Of a DNA stretch of 48,428 nucleotides, positions 34,716 through 41,837 are shown piece by piece. The DNA comes from Nocardia tenerifensis NBRC 101015 (GTDB taxonomy: Bacteria; Actinomycetota; Actinomycetes; Mycobacteriales; Mycobacteriaceae), in NCBI RefSeq assembly GCF_000308715.1, contig NZ_BAGH01000424.1:1-48428 (forward strand), read 5' to 3'. The notes below the pieces were generated by a model, which ran no database searches, had not been told where the DNA came from, and was given only the letters and a program-made list of their open reading frames with translations. Within the stretch, counting starts at the first letter, position 1. Each line of letters begins with the position of its first letter. Made by a program: the position numbers and the translations under genes.

Positions 34716-35717
34716 ATGCCCGACGCAATAGTCGCCGAGGGACTGGTCAAACGATACGGCGCTCTGGTCGCCCTCGACGGGCTCGACCTCCGGGTGCCGC
34801 AGGGGTCCGTCACCGCGCTGCTCGGACCCAACGGCGCAGGTAAAACCACCACGGTCCGGGTGCTCAGCACCCTGCTCATCCCCGACGCGGGTCGCGCCAC
34901 CGTCGCGGGCATCGACGTGCTGCGCGACCCACGGGCGCTACGTTCGCGGATCGGGGCCTCCGGCCAGTACGCCGCGGTGGACGAATACCTCACCGGTTCG
35001 GAAAACCTCGAAATGGTCGGCCGGTTGTATCACATGGGCGTGCGGCGCAGTAAAGAACGAGCGCGTGAACTACTCGAACGGTTCCGGCTCAGCGACGCCG
35101 CCGACCGGCCGGTGCGCACGTACTCCGGCGGTATGCGCAGGCGGCTCGACCTGGCGGGCGCGCTGGTGGCCAACCCGCCCGTGCTGTTCCTCGACGAGCC
35201 GACCACCGGCCTCGACCCGCGCGCGCGGCTCGACCTCTGGGACGTCATCGAGGAGTTGGTGGCCGGCGGCACAACCCTCCTGCTCACCACGCAGTACATG
35301 GACGAGGCCGACCGGCTGGCCGACGCGATCGCGGTGATCGACCACGGCAGGGTGATCGCCCGCGGCACCGCCGACGAGCTGAAAACGCTGGTCGGTGGCG
35401 ACCGGATCGAGCTCACCGTCGACCACGCCGACAATATCGGCGTCGCGACGCAGGCGCTGAAAAGCCTGGCGGACGGCGAGATTCGCGTCGAGCCGGGGCT
35501 GCGCCGCATCATCGTCCCGGTGTCGGACGGCTCGCAGGCGCTGGTCGCGGCGATCGGCAAGCTGGCCGAGCTCGACGTGCGGCTGCACGATGTCGGCCTG
35601 CGCAGGCCCTCGCTCGACGATGTGTTCCTCTCCCTCACCGGCCACGAGGCGGAGGAACTGGTCAACGGCGGCGGCGCGGCGGCCGAGTTCGAGACGGCGG
35701 AAGGGAAGTCCCGATGA
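34716..35717 (+). CDS. DrrA-type ABC transporter ATP-binding protein
   Basis: This encodes a protein of 333 aa. Walker A is GPNGAGKTTTVRVL, the signature is YSGGMRRRLDLAGAL, Walker B is VLFLDEPTTGLD, and the switch region is TTQYMDEADRLADAI. The C-terminal extension (about 230-320, ending RPSLDDVFLSLTGHEAEEL) is characteristic of the daunorubicin-resistance DrrA family. ATG 34716 was chosen over upstream in-frame codons because AGGAG precedes it and the family N-terminus fits (MPDAIVAEGLVKRYG). It overlaps the permease gene by 4 bp. Substrate could be a drug, lipid or peptide; none is indicated by the neighbours. Confidence 0.93.
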   Translation: MPDAIVAEGLVKRYGALVALDGLDLRVPQGSVTALLGPNGAGKTTTVRVLSTLLIPDAGRATVAGIDVLRDPRALRSRIGASGQYAAVDEYLTGSENLEMVGRLYHMGVRRSKERARELLERFRLSDAADRPVRTYSGGMRRRLDLAGALVANPPVLFLDEPTTGLDPRARLDLWDVIEELVAGGTTLLLTTQYMDEADRLADAIAVIDHGRVIARGTADELKTLVGGDRIELTVDHADNIGVATQALKSLADGEIRVEPGLRRIIVPVSDGSQALVAAIGKLAELDVRLHDVGLRRPSLDDVFLSLTGHEAEELVNGGGAAAEFETAEGKSR

Positions 35718-36556
35718 CAACGACGGCTTCGGTAGTCGATCGATCCTCGTTGGCGGGGAAGCTGTCGATGGTGGTCAGCGACAGCATGACCATCGCGAAG
35801 CGCGGGATCATCAAGATCAAGCGCGTGCCGGACGTGCTGGTCTTCTCGACGCTCTCGCCGATCATGTTCGTGCTGCTGTTCGCCTACATCTTCGGCTCGG
35901 CGATCGATGTGCCCGGCGTCAGCTACCGCGAGTTCCTGATCGCGGGCATCTTCGCGCAGACCGTGGTGTTCGGCGCGTCGTTCACCGGCGCCGCGCTGGC
36001 CGAGGACATGCAGAAGGGCATCATCGACCGATTCCGCTCGCTGCCCATGGCGCCGTCGGCCGTGCTGATCGGCCGGACGCTCAGCGATGTGGTGATCAAC
36101 GTGGTGAGTCTGACGGTGATGTCGCTGACCGGGCTGGCGGTCGGCTGGCGGATTCGCGGTTCGTTCCTGGACGCGGTGCTGGCCTATGTGCTGCTGTTGC
36201 TCTTCGCCTACGCGGTGTCCTGGATCATGGCCTTCGTCGGCCTGCTGGTTCGCACGCCGGAGGTCTTCAACAACGCCAGCTTCATCGTGGTCTTTCCGCT
36301 GACCTTCATCGGGAACACATTCGTGCCCAGCGAGAAGCTGCCGTCGGTGCTGCGGGTGATCGCCGAGTGGAACCCCGTCTCCGCCCTCACCCAGGCCTCA
36401 CGCGACCTGTTCGGCAACACCGACCCGCTGGCCGCCCCGCCGACCGCGTGGGCACTGCGCAACCCCGAGCTGACGACCTTGATCTGGGTCGTGGTCATCA
36501 TGGTGATCTTCGTGCCCTTGTCGATCCGGCAATACAAGAAGACCGTCAGTCGCTAG
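35714..36556 (+). CDS. DrrB-type ABC transporter permease
   Basis: This encodes a protein of 280 aa of the ABC-2 exporter type. About six membrane helices are visible (PIMFVLLFAYIFGSAI, a segment around GIFAQTVVFGASFTGA, VVINVVSLTVMSLTGLAVG, VLAYVLLLLFAYAVSWIMAF, IVVFPLTFIGNTFVP and LTTLIWVVVIMVIFVPL). GIIDRFRSLPMAPSAVL between helices is the family cytoplasmic motif. The start overlaps the upstream ATPase stop (ATGA), so the two are translationally coupled and should form the exporter. Confidence 0.92.
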   Translation: MTTTASVVDRSSLAGKLSMVVSDSMTIAKRGIIKIKRVPDVLVFSTLSPIMFVLLFAYIFGSAIDVPGVSYREFLIAGIFAQTVVFGASFTGAALAEDMQKGIIDRFRSLPMAPSAVLIGRTLSDVVINVVSLTVMSLTGLAVGWRIRGSFLDAVLAYVLLLLFAYAVSWIMAFVGLLVRTPEVFNNASFIVVFPLTFIGNTFVPSEKLPSVLRVIAEWNPVSALTQASRDLFGNTDPLAAPPTAWALRNPELTTLIWVVVIMVIFVPLSIRQYKKTVSR

Positions 36557-36581
36557 CCGACGCTCCTCCGCGACGCTGGAC

Positions 36582-36794
36582 TCAGCGACCGTTCTCCGCG
36601 CTCGCACCCGCCACCGGGGCGGGCGCGGAGCCGTTGCGGGAGTAGCCGATGCGCGGGGGCGCCGGGGCCGGGGCGGGCGGCTGCGGGCGCCTGCTGCGGA
36701 TCAGCCACGCGACGCTGCCCGCCAGCGCGACGACGACCGCGACGATGAACCGGTTACGAGTACGTGCGGATACATGTAGTGGCCCCAAGGTCAT
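36582..36794 (-). CDS. Small single-helix membrane protein
   Basis: This encodes a protein of 70 aa: MTLGPLHVSARTRN, a membrane helix (RFIVAVVVALAGSVAWLIR), then a Pro/Ala-rich tail (RPQPPAPAPAPPR). It is convergent with the drrB-like gene 25 bp away and divergent from ppiA. No ribosome binding site is clear for either in-frame ATG (36794 or 36812). No family was recognised. Confidence 0.5.
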   Translation of the reverse strand: MTLGPLHVSARTRNRFIVAVVVALAGSVAWLIRSRRPQPPAPAPAPPRIGYSRNGSAPAPVAGASAENGR

Positions 36795-36958
36795 TGGCCC
36801 ATGCTGGCACAACCGGGCCGTTCATGCAGTAGCGCCAGCTCAACGCCGCTCGCGGCGGCGCGACGCACCGGTACTCGACCGCCTCTGCGCGCCCCGACAC
36901 GGGCGACGCCCGCCCGGTGCGCTGAAGTTCCGGCGCGGCGGGACCGTAGCATTGCGGC

Positions 36959-37486
36959 GTGACCTCACCGAATCAGACCGCTGTGGCGACGCTCCACACG
37001 AATCATGGCGACATCAAGATCTCGCTCTTCGGTAACCACGCGCCCAAGACGGTCCGCAACTTCATCGGCCTCGCCGACGGTTCCGCGCCGTACACCACCG
37101 ATAACGCCAGCGGCGGCCGCACCGGCCCGTTCTACGACGGCGCGGTGTTCCATCGCGTGATGGCCGGCTTCATGATTCAGGGCGGCGATCCCACCGGCAC
37201 CGGGCGCGGCGGCCCCGGCTACGAGTTCGGCGACGAGTTCCACCCGGAACTGCGCTTCGACCGCGGTTACCTGCTGGCGATGGCCAACGCGGGGCCGGGG
37301 ACCAACGGCTCGCAGTTTTTCATCACCGTGCGCCCACAGCCGCACCTCAACCGCAAACACACCATCTTCGGTGAGGTCATCGACCCAGAGTCGCGCAACG
37401 TCGTCGACGCGATCGCGACGACGGCCACCGACCGCAACGACCGCCCACTGCAACCTGTGGAAATCACCAAGATCACGATCGAATGA
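36959..37486 (+). CDS. ppiA: Peptidyl-prolyl cis-trans isomerase (cyclophilin) PpiA
   Basis: This encodes a 175-aa cytosolic cyclophilin. The catalytic pocket is visible: FHRVMAGFMIQGGDPTGTGRG with the key Arg, and PGTNGSQFFITV and LNRKHTIFGEV following. The start is GTG 36959. It marks the return to the conserved gene order after the variable stretch (Rv0009 of M. tuberculosis). The rhomboid gene begins 4 bp after the stop, which suggests one transcript. Confidence 0.96.
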   Translation: MTSPNQTAVATLHTNHGDIKISLFGNHAPKTVRNFIGLADGSAPYTTDNASGGRTGPFYDGAVFHRVMAGFMIQGGDPTGTGRGGPGYEFGDEFHPELRFDRGYLLAMANAGPGTNGSQFFITVRPQPHLNRKHTIFGEVIDPESRNVVDAIATTATDRNDRPLQPVEITKITIE

Positions 37487-37490
37487 GCTC

Positions 37491-38357
37491 ATGACCGCCC
37501 AGCCGCCCGCACCGACGTGCGTTCGCCATCCCCAACGTCCCACCGGCCTGGCGTGCACGCGCTGCGGACGGCCCGCCTGCCCGGAATGCCTGCGCCCCGC
37601 CGCGGTCGGCCAGCACTGCGTCGACTGCCTGCGGCAGGAGCGCCGTGATGTGGCCCCCGTGCGCACCGTGGCGGGCGCGCCGGTGGCCAGGGCGTCGCTG
37701 CCGTACGTGACGTACACGCTGATCGCGATCAATGTCGCGGTCTTCGCGATCACCGCCGCGCAGTCCAAGAGCCTGGTGGCGAACCGGACGTCCGCCCTCT
37801 TCCTGGACTGGGTGCTGGCTCCGCCGTGGGTCGGCGCCGGTGAGTGGTTCCGGGTGATCGGGTCCGGCTTCCTGCACTACGGCCCGATCCACCTGCTGCT
37901 CAACATGTTCGCGCTGTACGTGATCGGGCGCGATACCGAGTTGGTGCTCGGGCGGCTGCGCTACCTCGCGGTCTATCTCGTGTCGTTGCTCGGTGGCTCG
38001 GCCGGTGTGATGGTGTTCGCGCAGAACACCCAGACGGCCGGCGCGTCGGGTGCGGTGTACGGACTGTTCGGCGCGATCACCGTCATCCTGATCCGGCTGC
38101 GGCAGAACCCGAATCAGATGTTGATCTTGATCGGCATCAACGTCTTCATCAGCTTCTCCCTGCCGGGCATCTCGCTGTGGGGGCACCTCGGGGGCTTGGC
38201 CGCAGGCACGCTCGCGACGCTGGGCATTCTGTTCCTGCCCACCTGGCTGCGCGCGAAGTCACAGGAGACCGCTCGCCTCATCGGCTGGATCGCCGTCGCG
38301 GTCGTCGGCTTGGTGGCGATCGGGGTGATCGGCGCTACCGCTATGTCGCTGGCCTGA
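37491..38357 (+). CDS. Rhomboid-family serine protease with N-terminal zinc finger
   Basis: This encodes a 288-aa intramembrane protease. The N-terminus carries a B-box-like zinc finger with paired Cys/His (CxxH, CTRCGRPACPECL, HCVDC). Six membrane helices follow. The catalytic serine is in GASGAVYGLFG, the histidine is in WGHLGGLAAG, and the supporting HLLLNMFALY is present. The set suggests an active enzyme like Rv0110. ATG 37491 starts 4 bp after ppiA. Substrates are unknown. Confidence 0.93.
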   Translation: MTAQPPAPTCVRHPQRPTGLACTRCGRPACPECLRPAAVGQHCVDCLRQERRDVAPVRTVAGAPVARASLPYVTYTLIAINVAVFAITAAQSKSLVANRTSALFLDWVLAPPWVGAGEWFRVIGSGFLHYGPIHLLLNMFALYVIGRDTELVLGRLRYLAVYLVSLLGGSAGVMVFAQNTQTAGASGAVYGLFGAITVILIRLRQNPNQMLILIGINVFISFSLPGISLWGHLGGLAAGTLATLGILFLPTWLRAKSQETARLIGWIAVAVVGLVAIGVIGATAMSLA

Positions 38358-38368
38358 TGTCGGGGCGC

Positions 38369-38384
38369 GGCTTCACGTGAAACA
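38369..38384. promoter_or_regulatory. parS: parS-like site downstream of the rhomboid gene
   Basis: ggcttcacgtgaaaca matches the consensus at 14 of 16 positions, with a perfect core and right arm. It lies between two convergent genes, about 25 kb from the main parS cluster. Confidence 0.72.
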
Positions 38385-38427
38385 CGTCTGACCGACCTCC
38401 GTCACGATGTTCTGCCTGTGTATAACT

Positions 38428-38436
38428 TGTGGACAA
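38428..38436 (-). promoter_or_regulatory. Perfect DnaA box outside oriC
   Basis: TTGTCCACA on the minus strand (tgtggacaa on plus), 9/9. It lies 6 bp past the 3' end of the PH-like gene. Confidence 0.6.
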
Positions 38437-38442
38437 CCGGGC

Positions 38443-38937
38443 TCAGCGAGTGGTCTCACCCGACAGCCGGAGCTCCCGAACGAGGATGTCGTATACGTCG
38501 TCGGGCCTGGTGCCGAGGTCCCAGCGGCCGAAGATGAGCAGCCGTTCGGTGCCGTCGTGGTCGACGTCGATCTCCAGCATCGGCATCTTGCGGCCGAGGC
38601 GGCGGTAGTCCACCACCCGGGCGCGGACGATCTGCTCGCGGCCGTATTCGTCGGCCCCGAGCAGCGTGCGTACGACCATGCGCGGGTCGGCCCCGGGGAC
38701 GACGGCCAGCCGGGGGCGTTGCCGGAAACCCAGTCCTGCCAGCGCCAATAGCCCGAGCGCGGCCAGTCCGACGAGCAGGCGACTGGCGGGCTCGTTCGCG
38801 AGGATCGCGGCGACGGCCAGCACGAGGCCGCCGCCGGTCACCGCGATCAGGGCAGGCGTCGGCGTGGCCCAGGCGAGGCGCGGGGTGGCGTCGCGCGGCT
38901 CGGACTCCGGCTGTGGATCGGGAGAATCAGGCGTCAC
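38443..38937 (-). CDS. PH-domain-like membrane protein (Rv0010c-like)
   Basis: This encodes a protein of 164 aa. Two adjacent membrane helices (ALIAVTGGGLVLAVAAILA and LLVGLAALGLLALAGLGF) are followed by a bacterial PH-like beta domain (about 85-160; RARVVDYRRLGRKMPMLEID, LLIFGRWDLGTRPDDVYDIL). GTG 38937 starts MTPDSPDPQ; an upstream in-frame extension is rejected because it would read through the DnaA boxes at 38967-38987. It sits between the rhomboid gene and crgA as Rv0010c does in M. tuberculosis. Its function is unknown; the flanking DnaA boxes are unusual. Confidence 0.8.
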   Translation of the reverse strand: MTPDSPDPQPESEPRDATPRLAWATPTPALIAVTGGGLVLAVAAILANEPASRLLVGLAALGLLALAGLGFRQRPRLAVVPGADPRMVVRTLLGADEYGREQIVRARVVDYRRLGRKMPMLEIDVDHDGTERLLIFGRWDLGTRPDDVYDILVRELRLSGETTR

Positions 38938-38958
38938 GCGGTCACTTTCCCCAATCGC

Positions 38959-38987
38959 TCCTCGAGTTGTCCACAGATTCATCCACA
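38959..38987 (+). promoter_or_regulatory. DnaA-box pair upstream of the PH-like gene
   Basis: TTGTCCACA (38967-38975, 9/9) and tcatccaca (38979-38987, 8/9) lie 3 bp apart on the same strand. The 16-mer tcctcgagttgtccac at 38959-38974 is identical to oriC positions 19361-19376. Confidence 0.75.
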
Positions 38988-39058
38988 GGTGTGTATGAAT
39001 GACACGTCTGTAATCCAGATATGGTGTCCGTGTCGGCCGGAACAACCCAGATGTGGTG

Positions 39059-39322
39059 TCAGCGCCACCGCATGGTCATGATCAGGCCGACCACCATGAG
39101 GCCGAAACCGATCAGGAAGTTCCAGGCGTTGAGGTCGTTCATCCAGCCGATGTGGTCGGCGGCGAGGTAGTAGACGAGCAGCCACGCCAGCCCGGCGAGC
39201 ATGAACCCGAGCATGATGGCGACGTACCAGACCGGCGACGGCCCGCCCTTCACCTTCACCGGCGTCCGGCTGGCGGGATTGATCGTGTAGTCGGTCTTCT
39301 TCCGGACCTTCGACTTGGGCAT
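39059..39322 (-). CDS. crgA: Cell division protein CrgA
   Basis: This encodes an 87-aa membrane protein with two helices (VWYVAIMLGFMLAGLAWLL and FLIGFGLMVVGLIMTM). The basic N-terminus MPKSKVRKK, VKVKGGPSPVWY and the short loop ADHIGWMNDLNAWN are family features. CrgA helps recruit FtsI and other divisome proteins in mycobacteria and regulates septation in Streptomyces. It lies 121 bp upstream of the PH-like gene on the same strand. Confidence 0.94.
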   Translation of the reverse strand: MPKSKVRKKTDYTINPASRTPVKVKGGPSPVWYVAIMLGFMLAGLAWLLVYYLAADHIGWMNDLNAWNFLIGFGLMVVGLIMTMRWR

Positions 39323-39495
39323 GACGTCCTCGTATTTCGGCGTGCAGGTCGGTACCGGCGGGGCAGGCGCGGGTGGGTCGTGCGGAGCTCGCTCGCCACG
39401 GTGGACGAGGCTCTGGCGCCCTCCGGTGTGCCTCTAGGCTATCCCAACTGGTATTGGATGCGACGCTGTGGCGTGCGGGCACGTAATCTCGGACC

Positions 39496-40140
39496 ATGCG
39501 TGTTCTCGTCGTCGACAATTACGACAGCTTCGTGTTCAACCTGGTCCAGTACCTCGGACAGTTGGGTGTCGAGGCCGTGGTCTGGCGCAACGACGACGCG
39601 AACCTCGCCGACGTCGACGCCGTCGTGGCCGAGTTCGACGGCATCCTGATCAGCCCCGGCCCCGGCACGCCCGATCGCGCGGGCGCCAGCATCGGCCTGG
39701 TGCGCGCCTGCGCCGAGCAGTCCGTGCCGCTGCTCGGGGTGTGCCTCGGCCATCAGGCCATCGGCGAGGCGTTCGGCGCGACGGTGACCCGCGCCCCCGA
39801 ACTGCTGCACGGCAAGACCAGCTCCGTCTTCCACGTCGGCGCGGGCGTGCTGGCCGGGCTGCCCGACCCGTTCACCGCGACGCGCTACCACTCGCTCACC
39901 GTGCTGGAGGACACCCTGCCCGAGGAGATCGAGGTACTCGGCCGCACCGAGACCGGCATCGTGATGGCCATGCGCCACCGCACCCTGCCGATCCACGGCG
40001 TGCAGTTCCATCCCGAATCGGTGCTGACCCAGGGCGGTCATCGGATGCTGGCCAACTGGCTCGGCGTCTGCGGTGAGCGTCCGGCCGAGGGCCTGGTGGA
40101 GATGCTGGAGGCGGAGGTCGCCGCGTTGGTGCTCCAGTGA
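39496..40140 (+). CDS. trpG: Anthranilate/4-amino-4-deoxychorismate synthase glutamine amidotransferase subunit
   Basis: This encodes a 214-aa class I glutamine amidotransferase. It starts MRVLVVDNYDSFVFNLVQYL. The catalytic Cys is in GVCLGHQAIGEAFG, and the His-Glu pair is in VQFHPESVLTQGG. PGPGTP forms the oxyanion loop. It supplies ammonia for anthranilate or p-aminobenzoate (folate) synthesis; the partner synthase is not in the window, and it could serve both pathways (pabA/trpG). The position matches Rv0013. Confidence 0.94.
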   Translation: MRVLVVDNYDSFVFNLVQYLGQLGVEAVVWRNDDANLADVDAVVAEFDGILISPGPGTPDRAGASIGLVRACAEQSVPLLGVCLGHQAIGEAFGATVTRAPELLHGKTSSVFHVGAGVLAGLPDPFTATRYHSLTVLEDTLPEEIEVLGRTETGIVMAMRHRTLPIHGVQFHPESVLTQGGHRMLANWLGVCGERPAEGLVEMLEAEVAALVLQ

Positions 40141-40165
40141 GCGGCACCGGCGAAGGCGCACGGCG

Positions 40166-41314
40166 GTGAGGCCGGCCGCGGCCGAGCCGACCCGGCCGCA
40201 CGTGCTGCTGTCGGTGGCGATGAGCGTCGACGGGTACATCGATGACGCGAGCCCCGAGCGCCTGCGGCTGTCGGACGCGGCGGATTTCGATCGGGTCGAC
40301 CAGGTGCGCGCGGACTCCGACGCGATCCTGGTCGGCGCGGAGACGCTGCGCCGCGACAATCCCCGGCTGCTCGTCGACGGCGCCGAGCGCCGCGCGGCGC
40401 GGATCGCGGCGGGAAAGCCGGAGTTCCCGCTGAAGGTCACCGTCACCGCGAGCGGTGACCTGGCGGCCGGGCTGAGGTTCTGGCACCACGGCGGCGCGAA
40501 ACTCGTCTACACCACCGAAGCGGGCGCGGCCCGGCTCGGCGACGCGCTGTCCGGTCTGGCCGAGATCGTCTCGCTCGGAACTGAACTCGACTTCGGTCGC
40601 CTGCTGGACGATCTGGGCCGCCGCGGCGTCGCGCGGCTCATGGTCGAGGGCGGCACCCGCGTCCACACGACCTTCCTCGCCGGCGATCTCGCGGACGAAC
40701 TGCACCTGGCCGTCGCGCCCCTGCTGGTCGGCGACCCCGCGGCACCGCGATTCCTCGACGCGGCGAGCTACCCGGGCGCGCCGCATCGGCGCATGCGGCT
40801 GGCCGGGATCGCCCAGGCCGGTGACGTCGCGGTCCTGCGCTATCTGCCGAAGCCACAGGCCGTGGCGGAGCGCGACATTCGGTTCATGCAGCGGGCGATC
40901 GAGCTCGCGCGGCTGTGCCCACCGAGCGAGACGGCGTTCTCCGTCGGCGCGGTGATCGTGGCCGACGGAGCGGAGATCGCCACCGGATATTCGCGCGAGA
41001 CCGACGCGAAGGTGCACGCCGAGGAGTCCGCACTGGACAAGCTCGGCGCGCACGATCCGCGGCTGGCGCGGGCGACGATCTACACGACGCTCGAGCCGTG
41101 TTCCCGGCGCGGCACCGCGACGCGGCTGCCGTGCACCGACCGGATCCTGCGGGCGGGGATCGGCCGGGTCGTGCTGGCCTGGCGCGAGCCCGCGACCTTC
41201 GTGACCAACTGTGTCGGTGTGGAGAAGCTACGGCAGCACGGCGTCGAGGTGGTCGAACTTCCCGAGCTGGCGGACGAGGCGATGTCGATGAACCGCCACC
41301 TCGATCTGTCGTAA
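40166..41314 (+). CDS. RibD-like bifunctional protein with reductase before deaminase
   Basis: This encodes a protein of 382 aa. The N-terminal half (about 12-225) is a RibD C-terminal-type NADPH reductase (SVAMSVDGYIDD, SDAILVGAETLRRDNPRL, RLMVEGGTRVHTTFL). The C-terminal half (about 235-370) is a zinc deaminase: HAEESALDKLG, then TLEPCSRRGTATRLPCTDRIL, which provides the H-A-E and P-C-x9-C-type ligands. Canonical RibD has the deaminase first, so the order here is reversed. Both active-site motif sets look intact. It may act in riboflavin or a flavin-like (deazaflavin) route, or on other pyrimidines; no other riboflavin genes are present. GTG 40166, 25 bp after trpG, is the likely start. The gene is convergent with the CBS gene. 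Confidence 0.85.
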   Translation: MRPAAAEPTRPHVLLSVAMSVDGYIDDASPERLRLSDAADFDRVDQVRADSDAILVGAETLRRDNPRLLVDGAERRAARIAAGKPEFPLKVTVTASGDLAAGLRFWHHGGAKLVYTTEAGAARLGDALSGLAEIVSLGTELDFGRLLDDLGRRGVARLMVEGGTRVHTTFLAGDLADELHLAVAPLLVGDPAAPRFLDAASYPGAPHRRMRLAGIAQAGDVAVLRYLPKPQAVAERDIRFMQRAIELARLCPPSETAFSVGAVIVADGAEIATGYSRETDAKVHAEESALDKLGAHDPRLARATIYTTLEPCSRRGTATRLPCTDRILRAGIGRVVLAWREPATFVTNCVGVEKLRQHGVEVVELPELADEAMSMNRHLDLS

Positions 41315-41318
41315 GGGT

Positions 41319-41738
41319 CTAGGGCCGCCCGTAGATCGCGGTCACGAACTCACTGAGCTGATTGTCGTCGAGGTGCCGAGCCAGGTCGGCCTCGCTGATC
41401 ATGCCGACGAGGCGCTTGTTGTCGATCACCGGCATGCGCTTGACCCGGTAACTCTGCATCCGGTCGAGCACGTCCTCGACGTCGGCGTCGGCCGCGACCC
41501 AGCGCGGCGTCGACTCACAGAGCTCGGCGGCCAGCGTGGTCTCCGGCGAACAGTCCTGCGCAACGCATTTCACGACGATGTCGCGGTCGGTGATGATCCC
41601 GCACATGCGATCGTTGTCGTCGGCGATGACCAGCGATCCGACACCGAGCGCGGCCATCAGCCTGGCGGCATGGCCCACGGTTTCGTCCTTGGAGATCCAC
41701 TGCGCACCGGGCTTCATGATGTCCCTGGCGGTAGTCAT
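41319..41738 (-). CDS. Hrp1-like CBS-domain protein
   Basis: This encodes a 139-aa cytosolic protein consisting of two CBS motifs (about 8-60 and 72-128; TVGHAARLMAALGVGSLVIADD, CGIITDRDIVVK, VKRMPVIDNKRLVGMISEADL). It begins MTTARDIMKPG and ends RHLDDNQLSEFVTAIYG, closely like Hrp1 (Rv2626c) of M. tuberculosis, a DosR-controlled, ligand-binding protein. GAGGAGGAAG precedes the start. No DosR box was recognised upstream. Its place next to pknB is not the usual one for Hrp1, so it may be a recruited copy. Confidence 0.9.
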   Translation of the reverse strand: MTTARDIMKPGAQWISKDETVGHAARLMAALGVGSLVIADDNDRMCGIITDRDIVVKCVAQDCSPETTLAAELCESTPRWVAADADVEDVLDRMQSYRVKRMPVIDNKRLVGMISEADLARHLDDNQLSEFVTAIYGRP

Positions 41739-41837
41739 AGTGCTTCCTCCTCAATACTCAGCACGGCTGATTTGGATGGAGCAAGCACCATTCTGCCCGC
41801 GATCACACCGACCGGTCGGTGTTTCGGGTCGATCGGC

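Noticed and set aside
34141..34731. 196-aa frame upstream of the exporter
   Set aside because: It overlaps the drrA-like start, has no family resemblance and no ribosome binding site, and reads through the palindrome.
38937..39045. Longer N-terminus for the PH-like protein
   Set aside because: The extension would translate the DnaA-box module, and GTG 38937 gives the expected topology and length.
41739..41837. DosR box upstream of the Hrp1-like gene
   Set aside because: No 20-bp GGGACT-N-AGTCCC-type palindrome is present in the gap.
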